This document shows positions 18,431 to 28,500 of a stretch of DNA of 64,000 nucleotides, one piece after another. Made by a program: the position numbers and the translations under genes. The DNA is from Acidobacteriota bacterium. GTDB taxonomy: Bacteria; Acidobacteriota; Terriglobia; Terriglobales; Acidobacteriaceae. Position 1 is the first letter of the stretch, and the number at the start of each line of letters is the position of its first letter. The DNA lies in assembly GCA_021793405.1 (NCBI GenBank), contig JAJYSV010000002.1, forward strand, positions 1 to 64,000. Reading direction: 5' to 3'. The notes under the pieces were generated by a model. The model saw only the letters and a program-made list of their open reading frames with translations, did not search any database and was not told the origin of the DNA.

Positions 18431-19639
18431 CTATTGACGATACAAAACATCGGGCAGACCTAAGTCGCCCCTGAGCGCATGGGAGAAGACGTCGGCATAT
18501 TCGGCCGCAGTGAGCGGAATCGGGTTGCCGCCGGCCGAGGGATCGGCCAATGCCATTCTGCCCACATCCTGAATGCGGTCGGAGGGCACGCCGATCTCGG
18601 TAAGTGTATTGGGGATGCCGAGTTGCTGGCGGAAATCGATGATCCATTGCAACACGGCGTCATACCCGGCGCCATCGTTCCGGGCTGGGAGGTCCAGCAC
18701 GCGGGCGAGATAATCCATCTTCCCCGCGATCGCCGATTTGTTGCGCACCACGACATAGGGCAGGATGATGGCGTTCAAAAGGCCGTGATGCTTGTCATAG
18801 AGGGCTCCCAGCGGATGGGCCAGGGCATGGACTGCGCCGAGGCCTTTCTGGAAAGCGGTTGCGCCCATGCTCGCTGCTGCGAGCATGCCGGCGCGCGCCT
18901 CGATGTCGGTTCCATTTTTGTAGGCGCGCGGCAGGTATTCCGCCACGAGTTTCATTCCCTCGATTGCGATGCCGTCGGCCAGCGGGTGCCAGCCCGGCGC
19001 GCACCAGGCCTCGAAGCAATGCACCAGCGTGTCGATGCCTGTGGCCGCGGTGATATGGGGCGGCAGCGCCAAGGTCAATTCGGGATCGGAAATCACCAAT
19101 GCTGGGAGCATCCGAGGGTGGAAAATGATCTTCTTTTCGTGGGTTGCCTCGTTGAGGATGACGCTTGCGCGTCCAGCTTCCGAGCCGGTGCCGGCAGTCG
19201 TGGGTACCGCCACGACAGGCGCCATGCCAGCCTCATACACGCGCAGGTAATTGTCACCCTCATCGACGAAATCCCACAGTGGGCGTTTTTGCCCAACCAT
19301 GAGCGCAATCGTCTTCGCGGCATCGAGGCCGCTGCCTCCGCCGAAGGCGATGACGCCGTCGTGGCCGCCCGACAGATACGCTTTCACTCCGTTCTCGACA
19401 TTGGTGCCGGTCGGGTTCGGTTTGATGTCCGCGAACACGGCCGTCTCCAGCCCCGCAGCCTTGTTGATCTCGAGCGCTCTCAGTGTGATCGGATGGTCCT
19501 TGAGGCCGACATCGGTGACCAGCAGGGGCCGCTTTATATTTAGTTTTTTGCACGCTTCGGGCAGCTCACGGATGAGGCCGGGACCGAAAAGAATCCGTGT
19601 GGGGTAATTCCAGTTGCCGGTGATGACTTTCTTCGTCAT
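18431..19639 (-). CDS. Iron-containing alcohol dehydrogenase
   Basis: The 402-residue enzyme is a group III (Fe-dependent) alcohol dehydrogenase. The NAD-binding motif GGGSGLDAAK is near residue 99 and PTTAGTGSEA near 150. The metal ligands are expected in GIDTLVHCFEAW (Asp and His) and HALAHPLGALYDKHHG (two His), all intact. AAGGGA precedes the ATG. It follows the aldehyde dehydrogenase and glutamine-synthetase-like gene on the same strand, with a 148-base gap. In this context it may oxidise the hydroxyl of a gamma-glutamylated alkanolamine; the substrate is inferred. Confidence 0.93.
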   Translation of the reverse strand: MTKKVITGNWNYPTRILFGPGLIRELPEACKKLNIKRPLLVTDVGLKDHPITLRALEINKAAGLETAVFADIKPNPTGTNVENGVKAYLSGGHDGVIAFGGGSGLDAAKTIALMVGQKRPLWDFVDEGDNYLRVYEAGMAPVVAVPTTAGTGSEAGRASVILNEATHEKKIIFHPRMLPALVISDPELTLALPPHITAATGIDTLVHCFEAWCAPGWHPLADGIAIEGMKLVAEYLPRAYKNGTDIEARAGMLAAASMGATAFQKGLGAVHALAHPLGALYDKHHGLLNAIILPYVVVRNKSAIAGKMDYLARVLDLPARNDGAGYDAVLQWIIDFRQQLGIPNTLTEIGVPSDRIQDVGRMALADPSAGGNPIPLTAAEYADVFSHALRGDLGLPDVLYRQ

Positions 19640-19787
19640 GAGTTTTCCCTTATTTTTTTTCGGGTAATTGGCACTAGTACCGGTTTACAGCCTCGACGTT
19701 GCGCCGACCAGATTCGGTAAACAGTGCCGCCCTCTGAGATTCTTTCGACCGTCGTCGGCTTGGCGGCCATATTGATTCCCGTCACGT

Positions 19788-21209
19788 TCAAATTTTCGTG
19801 CGCAGATGGAAACTTTTGGGTCGGGTAAGGTGTTCAAAGCCGACGACCGAGAGCGACGCGCCGCGCCCCGTATCTTTCACTCCATTCCAGGGCAAGCCGG
19901 GGTCAATGTAATCGCAGCGGTTCAGGAACACGGTGCCTGTGTCGATCTCCTGGCCGATCGCTTCGGCCGCGTCGGCGTCCGCAGTCCACAGAGACGCGGT
20001 CAGGCCGAAGGGGCTATCGTTCATCAGTCTCAGCGCCTCCTCGTCCGACTTCACCTTCATGATGCCGACAGCAGGACCGAAGGTTTCTTCCATCATGATT
20101 GACATGGAATGATCGACGTTGACCAACACCTGCGGCGCGAGATAGGGCGTGTGAAGCTTGCTGGCCGGAAATTTCTTCTCGTCGATCAGCGCCTTCCCGC
20201 CCTTTTTTACTGCTTCCGCGATTTGCTGTCGCACGAATTCCGCCGCGGAGGTGCGAACCATGGGGCCGAGGTTCACCGCCGGATCGGTCGGATTGCCAAG
20301 CCTGTATTGATACGTTCGATCTACAAAGGCGTCGACGAAAGGCTTATAGAGATTTTCATGTACATAAATACGCTCGATGCCGCAGCACGATTGACCGGAA
20401 TTGAAAAATGAGCCGTCGACCAAATTCTCCACCGTGTATTTCATGTCGGCGTCCGGACGCACATAGGCGGGATCCTTGCCGCCAAGCTCAAGGCCGGCAT
20501 CGATGAACTTTCCGCTGATCGCCTTTTGCACGGCATGGCCGCCCCTGACGGAGCCCGTGAAATTGACGTAGTCGACACGTGGATCGGCCATGAGTGTCTC
20601 TGTGTTTTCGTGCGACAGGTCAAGGCGTTGGAACACCCCCTCCGGTAGCCCCGCCGCCTTGAAGGCGTCCGCATAGCGGTCTGCGACCAGTGGGGTCTGA
20701 TGCGAATGTTTCAGCAGCACGGTGCTGCCGGCCAGCAGGGCCGGAACGATGGTATTGACGGAAGTAAGATACGGATAGTTCCACGGTGCAATCACTGCGA
20801 CAACGCCGAGCGGTTCTCGGCGCACATAGCGCTTGAAGCCTGCCGGCTTGTCGTCAGGAATAATATCAGCCAGCGCCTTGGGCGCCAGGTTGACGGTATA
20901 TCGGACGCGCTCCTGGAAGCCGCGCAGGATTTCTCCGGGAGTCTGCGAGATGGGGCGGCCCATCTGCCAAGTCAGCTCCTCGCCGATGGCTTGCGCGTTG
21001 TCCACCATATGGTCCAGGAATTTCAGGACGATCTTCTGCCGTTCGGCCAACGGCGTCTCGCGCCATTTTTTCTGCGCCAATTTCGCCTTGTTCAGGGCGA
21101 CGTCAACCTCTTTCCAGCTCTGCAGCGGGCGCTCGACATACACGCTTCCATCGACAGGGGAAACCGTCCGCAGCATATTTGTGTTTCCTTTTTTTAGAGG
21201 TAGGCTCAC
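19788..21209 (-). CDS. NAD(P)-dependent aldehyde dehydrogenase
   Basis: The 473-residue product is a standard ALDH-superfamily member. It has APWNYP in the cofactor domain, the general base region LELGGKDPAYV, and the catalytic Cys275 in NSGQSCCG (followed by a second Cys). The C-terminal FGPAVGIMKV and GTVFLNRCDYIDPGLPWNGVKDTGRG match the family. The GTG at 21209 has a perfect AGGAGG eight bases upstream; an internal ATG at 21176 also has an AAAGGAAA. It lies 21 bases after the glutamine-synthetase-like gene, so the two are co-transcribed. It would oxidise the aldehyde made by the Fe-ADH. Confidence 0.92.
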   Translation of the reverse strand: MSLPLKKGNTNMLRTVSPVDGSVYVERPLQSWKEVDVALNKAKLAQKKWRETPLAERQKIVLKFLDHMVDNAQAIGEELTWQMGRPISQTPGEILRGFQERVRYTVNLAPKALADIIPDDKPAGFKRYVRREPLGVVAVIAPWNYPYLTSVNTIVPALLAGSTVLLKHSHQTPLVADRYADAFKAAGLPEGVFQRLDLSHENTETLMADPRVDYVNFTGSVRGGHAVQKAISGKFIDAGLELGGKDPAYVRPDADMKYTVENLVDGSFFNSGQSCCGIERIYVHENLYKPFVDAFVDRTYQYRLGNPTDPAVNLGPMVRTSAAEFVRQQIAEAVKKGGKALIDEKKFPASKLHTPYLAPQVLVNVDHSMSIMMEETFGPAVGIMKVKSDEEALRLMNDSPFGLTASLWTADADAAEAIGQEIDTGTVFLNRCDYIDPGLPWNGVKDTGRGASLSVVGFEHLTRPKSFHLRTKI

Positions 21210-21230
21210 GATAAATGCCTCCTGGTTAAA

Positions 21231-22694
21231 TTAGATGATCTCGAAATAGCGAGCTAGTTCCCAGTCCGTAATGTGCTTGCGGAATTCACGTTCTTCCCAC
21301 TCACGGGACTGCGCGTAATGTTCGACGAACTCGCGGCCGAAAAGGTCGTGGGCAGCTTTCGATTTGCGCAAGCGCCCAGCCGCCTCGGTGAGGGTGGTTG
21401 GCAGTTGCATCTTTTCCGGGAATTTCTGCTCGTACGCGTTGCCTTCCACCGGCTTCGAGGGCTCGATCTTATGTTCAATGCCCCAGAGCCCCGACCCGAT
21501 AGAGGCGGCGAGCGCGATATAAGGGTTAATGTCCGCGGCCGCTATGCGATATTCGACGCGCTGCGATTTTTCCTCGCCCGGAATGACGCGTAGCGCTGTG
21601 GTGCGGTTATCCACACCCCATGTCGCATTGATGGGTGCCCAGAATCCTGGAACGAGCCGGCTGTAACTGTTCACCGTGCAGGCTATCATCGCGAGCAGTT
21701 CGGGCATCAGGGCTTGCTGGCCGCCGACAAACCAGCGCATGGTGTCGGACATGTTGTGAGGCTTCTTTTTGTCGAAAAATACCGACTTCCCGGTTTTCTT
21801 ATCGCGGAGCGAGATATGGATATGTCCGGATTGGCCCGGCACTTTGTTGGACCATTTCGCCATGAATGTGGCCATCCATCCGCGGCGCTGAGAAAGGACC
21901 TTGGTAAAGGTCTTGAACAAAGCGGCGCGATCGGCGGATTCCAGTGCATCGTCGTACAGAATCGCTGCTTCGATGACACCGGGTCCGGTTTCGGTATGCA
22001 AGTCCTCCAGGGGGATCCGCATATCGCGACACATGCTCATCAGGCTGTGATAGAACTCCGAATGCACCGAGGAGCGCAGCACCGAATAGCCGAAATTACC
22101 GGGCGTGATGGGCGTAAGGTCCTGGTAGTTCTTCGCCCGCACACTTTCAGGGGTCTCGTTGAACATGAAGAATTCAAACTCGACCGCGGCGCTCACCGTG
22201 AAACCCATATCGGCGGCTCGATTCACGATACGGCGCAGCGTGCCGCGCGGACAGATCGCCTCTCCCTTTCCAGCCATTTCGGCAAGGAACAGCGGCACAT
22301 TGTCCTCGAAGGGTAGTGCGCGAACGGTTTCCGGCACGATGCGCACCTCGGCATCGGGATAAGCTGTATGCCAGCCCGTATAGGTCGAACTGTCGTAGAG
22401 TTGATCGTTCGAATCCCAGCCCAACACTACATCGCAAAAACCGAAACCCTTGTCGAGCGAGCTCAGGAACTTGTCAATCTTCATGTATTTGCCGCGCAGG
22501 ATCCCGTCGACATCGAACATGCCGACCTTCACATATTCGACATTCAGATCGCGCAGACCCTTTTTTATTTCCGGCACGGTCTTACGACCAAACACCACGT
22601 CGATGTCCATGATCGGCTTGCGCGCGTTGGGCGAAGCATGCAGATTGTCTAAAGTTTCATCCACAAAAGAAGTAGCTTCCCGTTGCGCGCTCAT
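21231..22694 (-). CDS. Glutamine-synthetase-like gamma-glutamylamide synthetase
   Basis: The 487-residue protein has the full glutamine-synthetase fold: an N-terminal beta-grasp region (KVGMFDVDGILRGKYM), metal/glutamate residues in VSAAVEFEFF and TGPGVIEAA, the ATP-loop motif GQSGHIHISL, and the conserved RLVPGFWAPINATWGVDNRTTALRV and YRIAAADINPYIALAA. The divergent N-terminus and the operon with an aldehyde and an alcohol dehydrogenase fit the PuuA/GlnA-like enzymes that ligate glutamate to amines. These do not supply the cell with glutamine. A gene for canonical GS is not in this window. The amine is inferred to be ethanolamine from the EutR-like regulator and permease 10 kb away. Confidence 0.88.
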   Translation of the reverse strand: MSAQREATSFVDETLDNLHASPNARKPIMDIDVVFGRKTVPEIKKGLRDLNVEYVKVGMFDVDGILRGKYMKIDKFLSSLDKGFGFCDVVLGWDSNDQLYDSSTYTGWHTAYPDAEVRIVPETVRALPFEDNVPLFLAEMAGKGEAICPRGTLRRIVNRAADMGFTVSAAVEFEFFMFNETPESVRAKNYQDLTPITPGNFGYSVLRSSVHSEFYHSLMSMCRDMRIPLEDLHTETGPGVIEAAILYDDALESADRAALFKTFTKVLSQRRGWMATFMAKWSNKVPGQSGHIHISLRDKKTGKSVFFDKKKPHNMSDTMRWFVGGQQALMPELLAMIACTVNSYSRLVPGFWAPINATWGVDNRTTALRVIPGEEKSQRVEYRIAAADINPYIALAASIGSGLWGIEHKIEPSKPVEGNAYEQKFPEKMQLPTTLTEAAGRLRKSKAAHDLFGREFVEHYAQSREWEEREFRKHITDWELARYFEII

Positions 22695-22780
22695 TTCTTA
22701 AATTCCCCTTCCCAGATAAAACCTGCGTCGCAGCTGAACTAGTATATAGGTAAATCCGTCATGTCCGGCGTGTCCGAATA

Positions 22781-25495
22781 CTACTTACTCTTGCCTATAA
22801 ATTGCCGACTCGGCGACCTAGCATCCGATACAACTCGTTTCGCGTTCCTTCTCATGTCGATGAGAGCCGGGTCATCACAATCCAACAGATCTTCAGCTTC
22901 CTCGCGCGTCTTAGGGCGGGTGATTCTCGCCTTTGCGCTTTCAAAAACCCTGGGATCAGAAGGCTTTGCCGTAAAGGGAATTAGTGTAGGCTGTGCCATA
23001 AACATCGGACTAAGATCGGCTGCAAGGCCGTCTTCTAAATTCAAAGATCCCGCATGGAGCAGTTCGTAGATGGTGCGGAGGATACTTGACATGCTGGTGT
23101 GTCGATGATCTACATAGCCAGCCCGGACATATGGACTTATTACCAGCAGCACGCTCCTATGGGCGTCCACATGATCGACACCGCTTTGCGCATCGTCCTC
23201 GGTTACAAAGATGGCGCTGTCTTTCCAAATACGTGAATGCGAGATGAAGTCGACAATTTTGCCCAGGGCAAGGTCATTGTCTGCAATGTACGAGGCGCGA
23301 TAGGGATAGCCATCCGCTGGCCGCGGACTGGTAGTGTGATCCACCGGCAGGCGAATTACCGTGAGGGCCGGGGTATCTCCAGCAGCGATTTTTGCAGAGA
23401 AATCACGAACAAATTCTTTGTAGCGAAACTGATCTGGAATGCCTAGATTGAAGGTAGGAAATTTCCGATCTGTATACGCGAAGACTGGAGCGGGAAGCGG
23501 TGCGTTGAGTACTAGTCGTTGTCCTTCTGGGGCAGAACCATCAATTTCTTCACCGCCTTCGAGTTCCAATCCTTCGCCATAGTTAAAAAGTGTTTGGTGG
23601 TGACTGGCAATGTGTTCCCACATCGACCCATACTCCGGCTCGTCCTCCGGCATGGGAGCGTCCGCGCCTCCGCCCAATGCCCGACGACCGGGTGCTGCGC
23701 TGTATGGGTTTTCATTTCGTCTGTCATCCTGGTTCGAGGCCCATGCAAGGATGAGCCATGGACTAGGCGCAATGCCGACCACCCATCGATGACCATCCAG
23801 CGAAGCATCGCTGTCCACGTAGTAATTGTCACTGATGGCGAAGCGTGCTGCCAACGCATGTGCATTGGGTGTCACTCTTAGATCGTGCAAGACCGGGTTT
23901 TCATTGGCCCAGCCATGCATGCCGTAGCGCGCCAACAGCGGGTTCCCGTTTGTGCGGGGCACATCGCCGAGAATTTCGTCATATGTTCGGTTCTCTCGAA
24001 TGATAAGGAAAACATGGTGGATGGGCGGAAGCGACGTTGTTGGCTGAAGGGCGGCTTCGTTGTTGGCCATCACCTGCTGCGTCATCTGCGTCAGCGTGCC
24101 CGGCGCAAGCGGCAACGATATGGCCAAAAGACTTCCGTGTTCCAGTGCCCCCACATAAGTTCCCGGGGCTGGTTCGCGTACAGCGTCGCTGCCGTTCGGT
24201 CCTGAACCTTTGCCGCGTGCACTCACAACATAGAGGGTATGGCCATTGGGCGCAACAGCCACGGCTGTGGGGAACCATCCCACGGGTATGTGGCCGATCA
24301 CCCGGCTGGTTTGCGTGTCGACAACGGCGACGGCATCGAGGCCGGCTTCCGCAACAAAAAGTTGATGGACGAGAACTGCCATGCCCGCAGGAATCACGCC
24401 GCGCAGTGGACGGCCGGAGTCATCGTGGAACTGAGCGAGCGGGAAGGGCGAGAGAGCAATGGTTCGTTCGAGGGACGAGCCATCGGCGGACACCTCTGCA
24501 ACTGCGTCTTCATGCGCGAGCGAGACATAGACGTGCCGGGCAACGGCAACAATTCCAGAAGGCGACGCCCCACCGACAACGCCATTGTCTCTGCCGGTGA
24601 TTGCTGCCCCGAGGCGCAATTGCGCCACTACCATAGGGTGCATGCGGTCGGCTACGTTGTACGTCCACAAAGAACTGCCGTGCGGGTCATTCGGATCTCC
24701 AAGGCCGGGGATTGCGTGGCCTTCCGCGATTGTTCCATTCCATGCCTGGGTTGAGAGATTGGCAAACGGCGGAAAATGCAGACCGGTAGAGAGCAGGCGG
24801 TCGCGCTCGACGCCCGGAATGCGCTGGTATTCAAACAAGCCTGAATTGGCAACATAGAGACGACGGCCATCCGGAGATACAGTGAGCGTAAAAGGATTCA
24901 CCCCCGTGGGTACAGAGGCAATCCGCTCATGGGTTGCTGTATCGATCAGCACAACACGCCAGTTTCCCTGGTCGAGCACATAAAGTGTGTGGCCGTCTGG
25001 ACTGAGTACGAGTGTGGCTGCGAAGCTCTCCGAGTAGTTGTGTCCATCTGTGATTCCATCCAGAGGAATGGATGCCACTTGCTGCCAGTTTGTCGTGCTA
25101 TAGATCGCAACGCACCCATTGTCTCCCGTCGCGTCATAGAGCAGGCGTCCATCGGGCGAGTAGGCGACACCTGTGTGGACACGTATGTCCTTCTGATTCC
25201 TGGCGCTGCCAGGGATCTGCCGCAAGCCAGCATTGTGAGCCTGTGGTTTGTCCACAATATTGAGCGAGAAAGGCCAACCTAGAGCCGGAATAACGACTTG
25301 CTTGCCGTCGGAGCGCACAGCCAAAGCAAATGGGAACGGCGCGATTGATGTCCAGCTCCCCGCAGGAGTGATGCGGCGGCCGTTCGGAAGCACCACGCCG
25401 TTCGGACTCGTGCTGGATTGGGCTGGAGAAGACACAGCCGAACAACATGCAAGCAGGAAGCTGGCGGCGATCGCCGTGAAAGTCCGCAAGATCAT
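22781..25495 (-). CDS. YVTN beta-propeller / phosphoesterase fusion, exported
   Basis: This 904-residue protein starts with a lipoprotein-like signal (SFLLACCSAV). About residues 40-470 form YVTN/YncE-type beta-propeller repeats (DGRRLYVANSGLFEY, PNGHTLYVVSARGKG). About residues 490-850 form a PF04185-type phosphoesterase (HHVFLIIRENRTYDEILGD, then YYVDSDASLDGHRW and DDAQSGVDHVDAHRS). Family members include phospholipases C and acid phosphatases; the specific substrate here is unknown. It lies 86 bases upstream of the glutamine-synthetase-like gene on the same strand, so it may be co-expressed with that operon. Confidence 0.87.
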   Translation of the reverse strand: MILRTFTAIAASFLLACCSAVSSPAQSSTSPNGVVLPNGRRITPAGSWTSIAPFPFALAVRSDGKQVVIPALGWPFSLNIVDKPQAHNAGLRQIPGSARNQKDIRVHTGVAYSPDGRLLYDATGDNGCVAIYSTTNWQQVASIPLDGITDGHNYSESFAATLVLSPDGHTLYVLDQGNWRVVLIDTATHERIASVPTGVNPFTLTVSPDGRRLYVANSGLFEYQRIPGVERDRLLSTGLHFPPFANLSTQAWNGTIAEGHAIPGLGDPNDPHGSSLWTYNVADRMHPMVVAQLRLGAAITGRDNGVVGGASPSGIVAVARHVYVSLAHEDAVAEVSADGSSLERTIALSPFPLAQFHDDSGRPLRGVIPAGMAVLVHQLFVAEAGLDAVAVVDTQTSRVIGHIPVGWFPTAVAVAPNGHTLYVVSARGKGSGPNGSDAVREPAPGTYVGALEHGSLLAISLPLAPGTLTQMTQQVMANNEAALQPTTSLPPIHHVFLIIRENRTYDEILGDVPRTNGNPLLARYGMHGWANENPVLHDLRVTPNAHALAARFAISDNYYVDSDASLDGHRWVVGIAPSPWLILAWASNQDDRRNENPYSAAPGRRALGGGADAPMPEDEPEYGSMWEHIASHHQTLFNYGEGLELEGGEEIDGSAPEGQRLVLNAPLPAPVFAYTDRKFPTFNLGIPDQFRYKEFVRDFSAKIAAGDTPALTVIRLPVDHTTSPRPADGYPYRASYIADNDLALGKIVDFISHSRIWKDSAIFVTEDDAQSGVDHVDAHRSVLLVISPYVRAGYVDHRHTSMSSILRTIYELLHAGSLNLEDGLAADLSPMFMAQPTLIPFTAKPSDPRVFESAKARITRPKTREEAEDLLDCDDPALIDMRRNAKRVVSDARSPSRQFIGKSK

Positions 25496-25532
25496 GAGGT
25501 TTGTCCTCTGTAATTGAACAGAATTCTATACG

Positions 25533-25578
25533 CAAAAAAAATGCGGACAGTCTATTAGCATAGGCTGTCCGCATTTCC
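25533..25578 (-). terminator. Rho-independent terminator of the TonB receptor gene
   Basis: On the minus strand, a 16-base stem (25561-25576 with 25539-25554, one G-U-type mismatch) and a 6-base loop are followed by a run of seven T residues. It lies directly after the receptor stop at 25588, so it separates the receptor transcript from the phosphoesterase gene. Confidence 0.85.
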
Positions 25579-25587
25579 GCAGCCCGG

Positions 25588-28500
25588 CTAAAATTCAATT
25601 CGCGCGGAGAATTGGCCAGTGCGGGCGCCTCCAAAGTCGGATGTGCGCGCGCTGGTAATACGTCCAAATTGAGAGCTCCCGATGTTCGTGTTTGGATCGG
25701 CCAGGTTGGTGTGATTCAACACATTGGTAAAGCTGCCTGTCAGTTGAACACTAACCCGATCGGTGATGGGGAACACTTTATGTAGACCGGCGGAAAGATT
25801 CACGGTACCCGGGCCGATGATCGAACCTACCGTCGCGGTACCGAAACGTCCGATCGGTGGCAGCGAAGTACCCGGGCTGGATCCGATCAAACAAGGATGA
25901 CCCGTGACATAGCCAGGAGTTGCTGGACACGTCACAGCTGCCGGATTCAGCCATTGACTACGTGTTCTATTCTGGGGTACAAAGCTGACCCCACTGACCC
26001 GATCCGGGTGCTGGTTGCGGCCAAAAATTGTGCCAGAACCACTTCCAGAAGGATCATTGCCTGAGGAATAAGGCGTCAGGAATGGGCCGCTCTGCCATAA
26101 GAAGATGCCGCTCAACTGCCAGCCCCCCAAAAATTCATCGACGACACGGTTGGTGTGATACCCAAAGCGCCTGCCATGACCATAAGGGATGTCAAAGAGG
26201 CCAGAGGTGATCCAGCGGTTTCGCCGGGTTCCATAGGTGTGACCGTAATCAAGGTGCCGGTTGTACAGCCAGGTCGCACGGCCGCCACCCGTCTCGCTGA
26301 CAAAGCTAGTCGCATTTGGCCCTTGGTTATCGGCCATGCTACTGGATAAATTGTAAGTGCTGTCTAAGGAGAAGCCGGCGTTGAAGCGGCGATTTACCTC
26401 CACTTGCAGCGTCTTATACAGGGACTGTGCACCAGGTGCACGAGTGTTGATCGTTCCCCAGTTTGGAAATGGACGGTCGGTAAGCGGACGATCGACAGCG
26501 TACTGGGTCGATACCGTCATATCGTTGTCGTTGGGTGCCCACACCAAATCATCTGTTTTCATTCCAATGAAGGAGACATGCAGCGCTGTCTCGTTGCCGA
26601 CGTTCTGGTCGACAGCCAGCACCCACTGCATGGAGTATGGATCCGACCAGTGAATCGAATTGGCAGTGCCGAAATAGGCAGAACCGAGCGGCCCCACGAC
26701 TACGCCGTTCTGGTTACTCCCTCCACCAGGCTGGATCTGCGGCCATTGGAAGAGAGGTCCATTCGGCGTTTGCTGGTTTGTGAACTGCAACACGTTCGAT
26801 TGCAGCGTACCTGTAAGTGAATAGTAAACGCTTCCCAAAGTTGTGATGTTGTAAATTCCGAAACCAGAGCGCACTACCGTCTTGTCGCTCTTGAACGGTC
26901 GCCATGCAAAGCCAAAACGTGGCAAAAATATCCGCGTGGAGGTCCGCAGCGTATTGGGCAAATTCACCTGGCTGTTGGAGAGAACCTGTGTACAGGGCAC
27001 TCCATTGATCGGGGCTGCGGGGCATGCATTGATAGTTTGCAGTTCACCTACTGAAAGTATCGATCGGTGTCCGTCGGGATAGATGATTGCGCCGCCCGGA
27101 ATGTCCTTATCGAAATTTCCGATGTCACCATTTGCATCCGTGTACCCGGGATGGAATTCGAAGCGGATTCCGTAGGAGAGAGTTAGGTTCGAGAAGGGGC
27201 GATACTGATCCTGCCCATAGCCATCCCAATACTTGGCTTTGCCGTCGTTGTTGAATACTACATTGTCATATACGGTTTGATTCGGAATTCCCAGGAGAAA
27301 ATCCGCAAAACTAGATCCTGTGAAAGTACCGCTAAAGCTGAAGCCGCCATAGTTGTCTGCACCGGCAAAGGAAAGAGTCGAAATATCCTCAATCGACTGT
27401 ACGTCGAAGCCGGTTTCAAAATTATGGTTCCCGTGAGTATAGGTTAGGTTGTCATTAATTTCACTGAGCCGCGATTGATTCGTATTGTCGAAGTGATCGG
27501 CAGACTCTGAAGTGAGATCGGGAAAATCAATTTCTGGAATACCGTTGAAAGGGAAAGTGGGTCCGATTCCCTGTATCCCTAGTCCTGCAGTGAATTTCCG
27601 GCCATTAAACGGGTTACTGGTTGTACTATCGTTGATAGTAAATCCATAGCGAAATTCATTGATGAGATTGGGCGTGAGCGAGAAATTATGCGAAAACAAG
27701 AAGATATAGTAATCATTCGCATTGTTGCTGTTGGGAATCAGTAAGCCCTCCGGCTGAACTTCTGTGATCTTTTTATAGGTATAGCGTCCGAACATTTGTT
27801 GTTTTTGCTTAATGTACTGATCCACGCGCGCGTCGAACTGATTCGAATCGTAGTTGTTGGAATAGTTCGCAATGTAGTTGGCGGCATGCGAAACATTCAG
27901 ATCTCCCGTGTTTGGCAATGGGTATAGCGTTAACATTTGGTTCGCGATACTGGAGATTCGGGCGGTCGGAATCGTGTCATTGGGGAACGGCAGGCCTGTC
28001 GTCGGATCGATAATTGTCACGCCTTCATTGGAGAAGTTTCCCTGGCGCTCCAGCTGCGTTGGAACAAACGCCTGTATGGACTGTCCGCGTGGGAACTTGA
28101 AGCCTTCGAAGTCCCCGAAAAAGAAGGTACGGTTGCGGCCATTGTAAAGATGCGGGATAACGACCGGTCCGCCTGCGGAGAAACCGTAATCGTTGCCGTT
28201 AATCTGCGGTAGTACCGTCGTGCCGAATGGGGTTGCGTCGAAGGAGCGGTTCTGGATATACCAATATGCCGAGCCGTGCAGGTCATTGGTTCCAGCCTTG
28301 GTGGTTGTCGTAATCTCGCCGGGTTGGTCGTAGGAAGCAGGATTCAAGACACCGTCCACGCGAACTTCTGCAATCATCTCGGCGGAAGGAAAAGCATCTG
28401 CCAATGGGCTGTTGCCTGTGACGTTCTGTGTCGAGATGCCATCGACCGTGGTTAACGACTGGAATGGTAATCCGCCTTCAACGGAAAATCCGGAGGGGTG

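Noticed and set aside
18479-19543. 354-residue plus-strand frame
   Set aside because: It is antisense to the iron alcohol dehydrogenase; no motif or ribosome-binding site.
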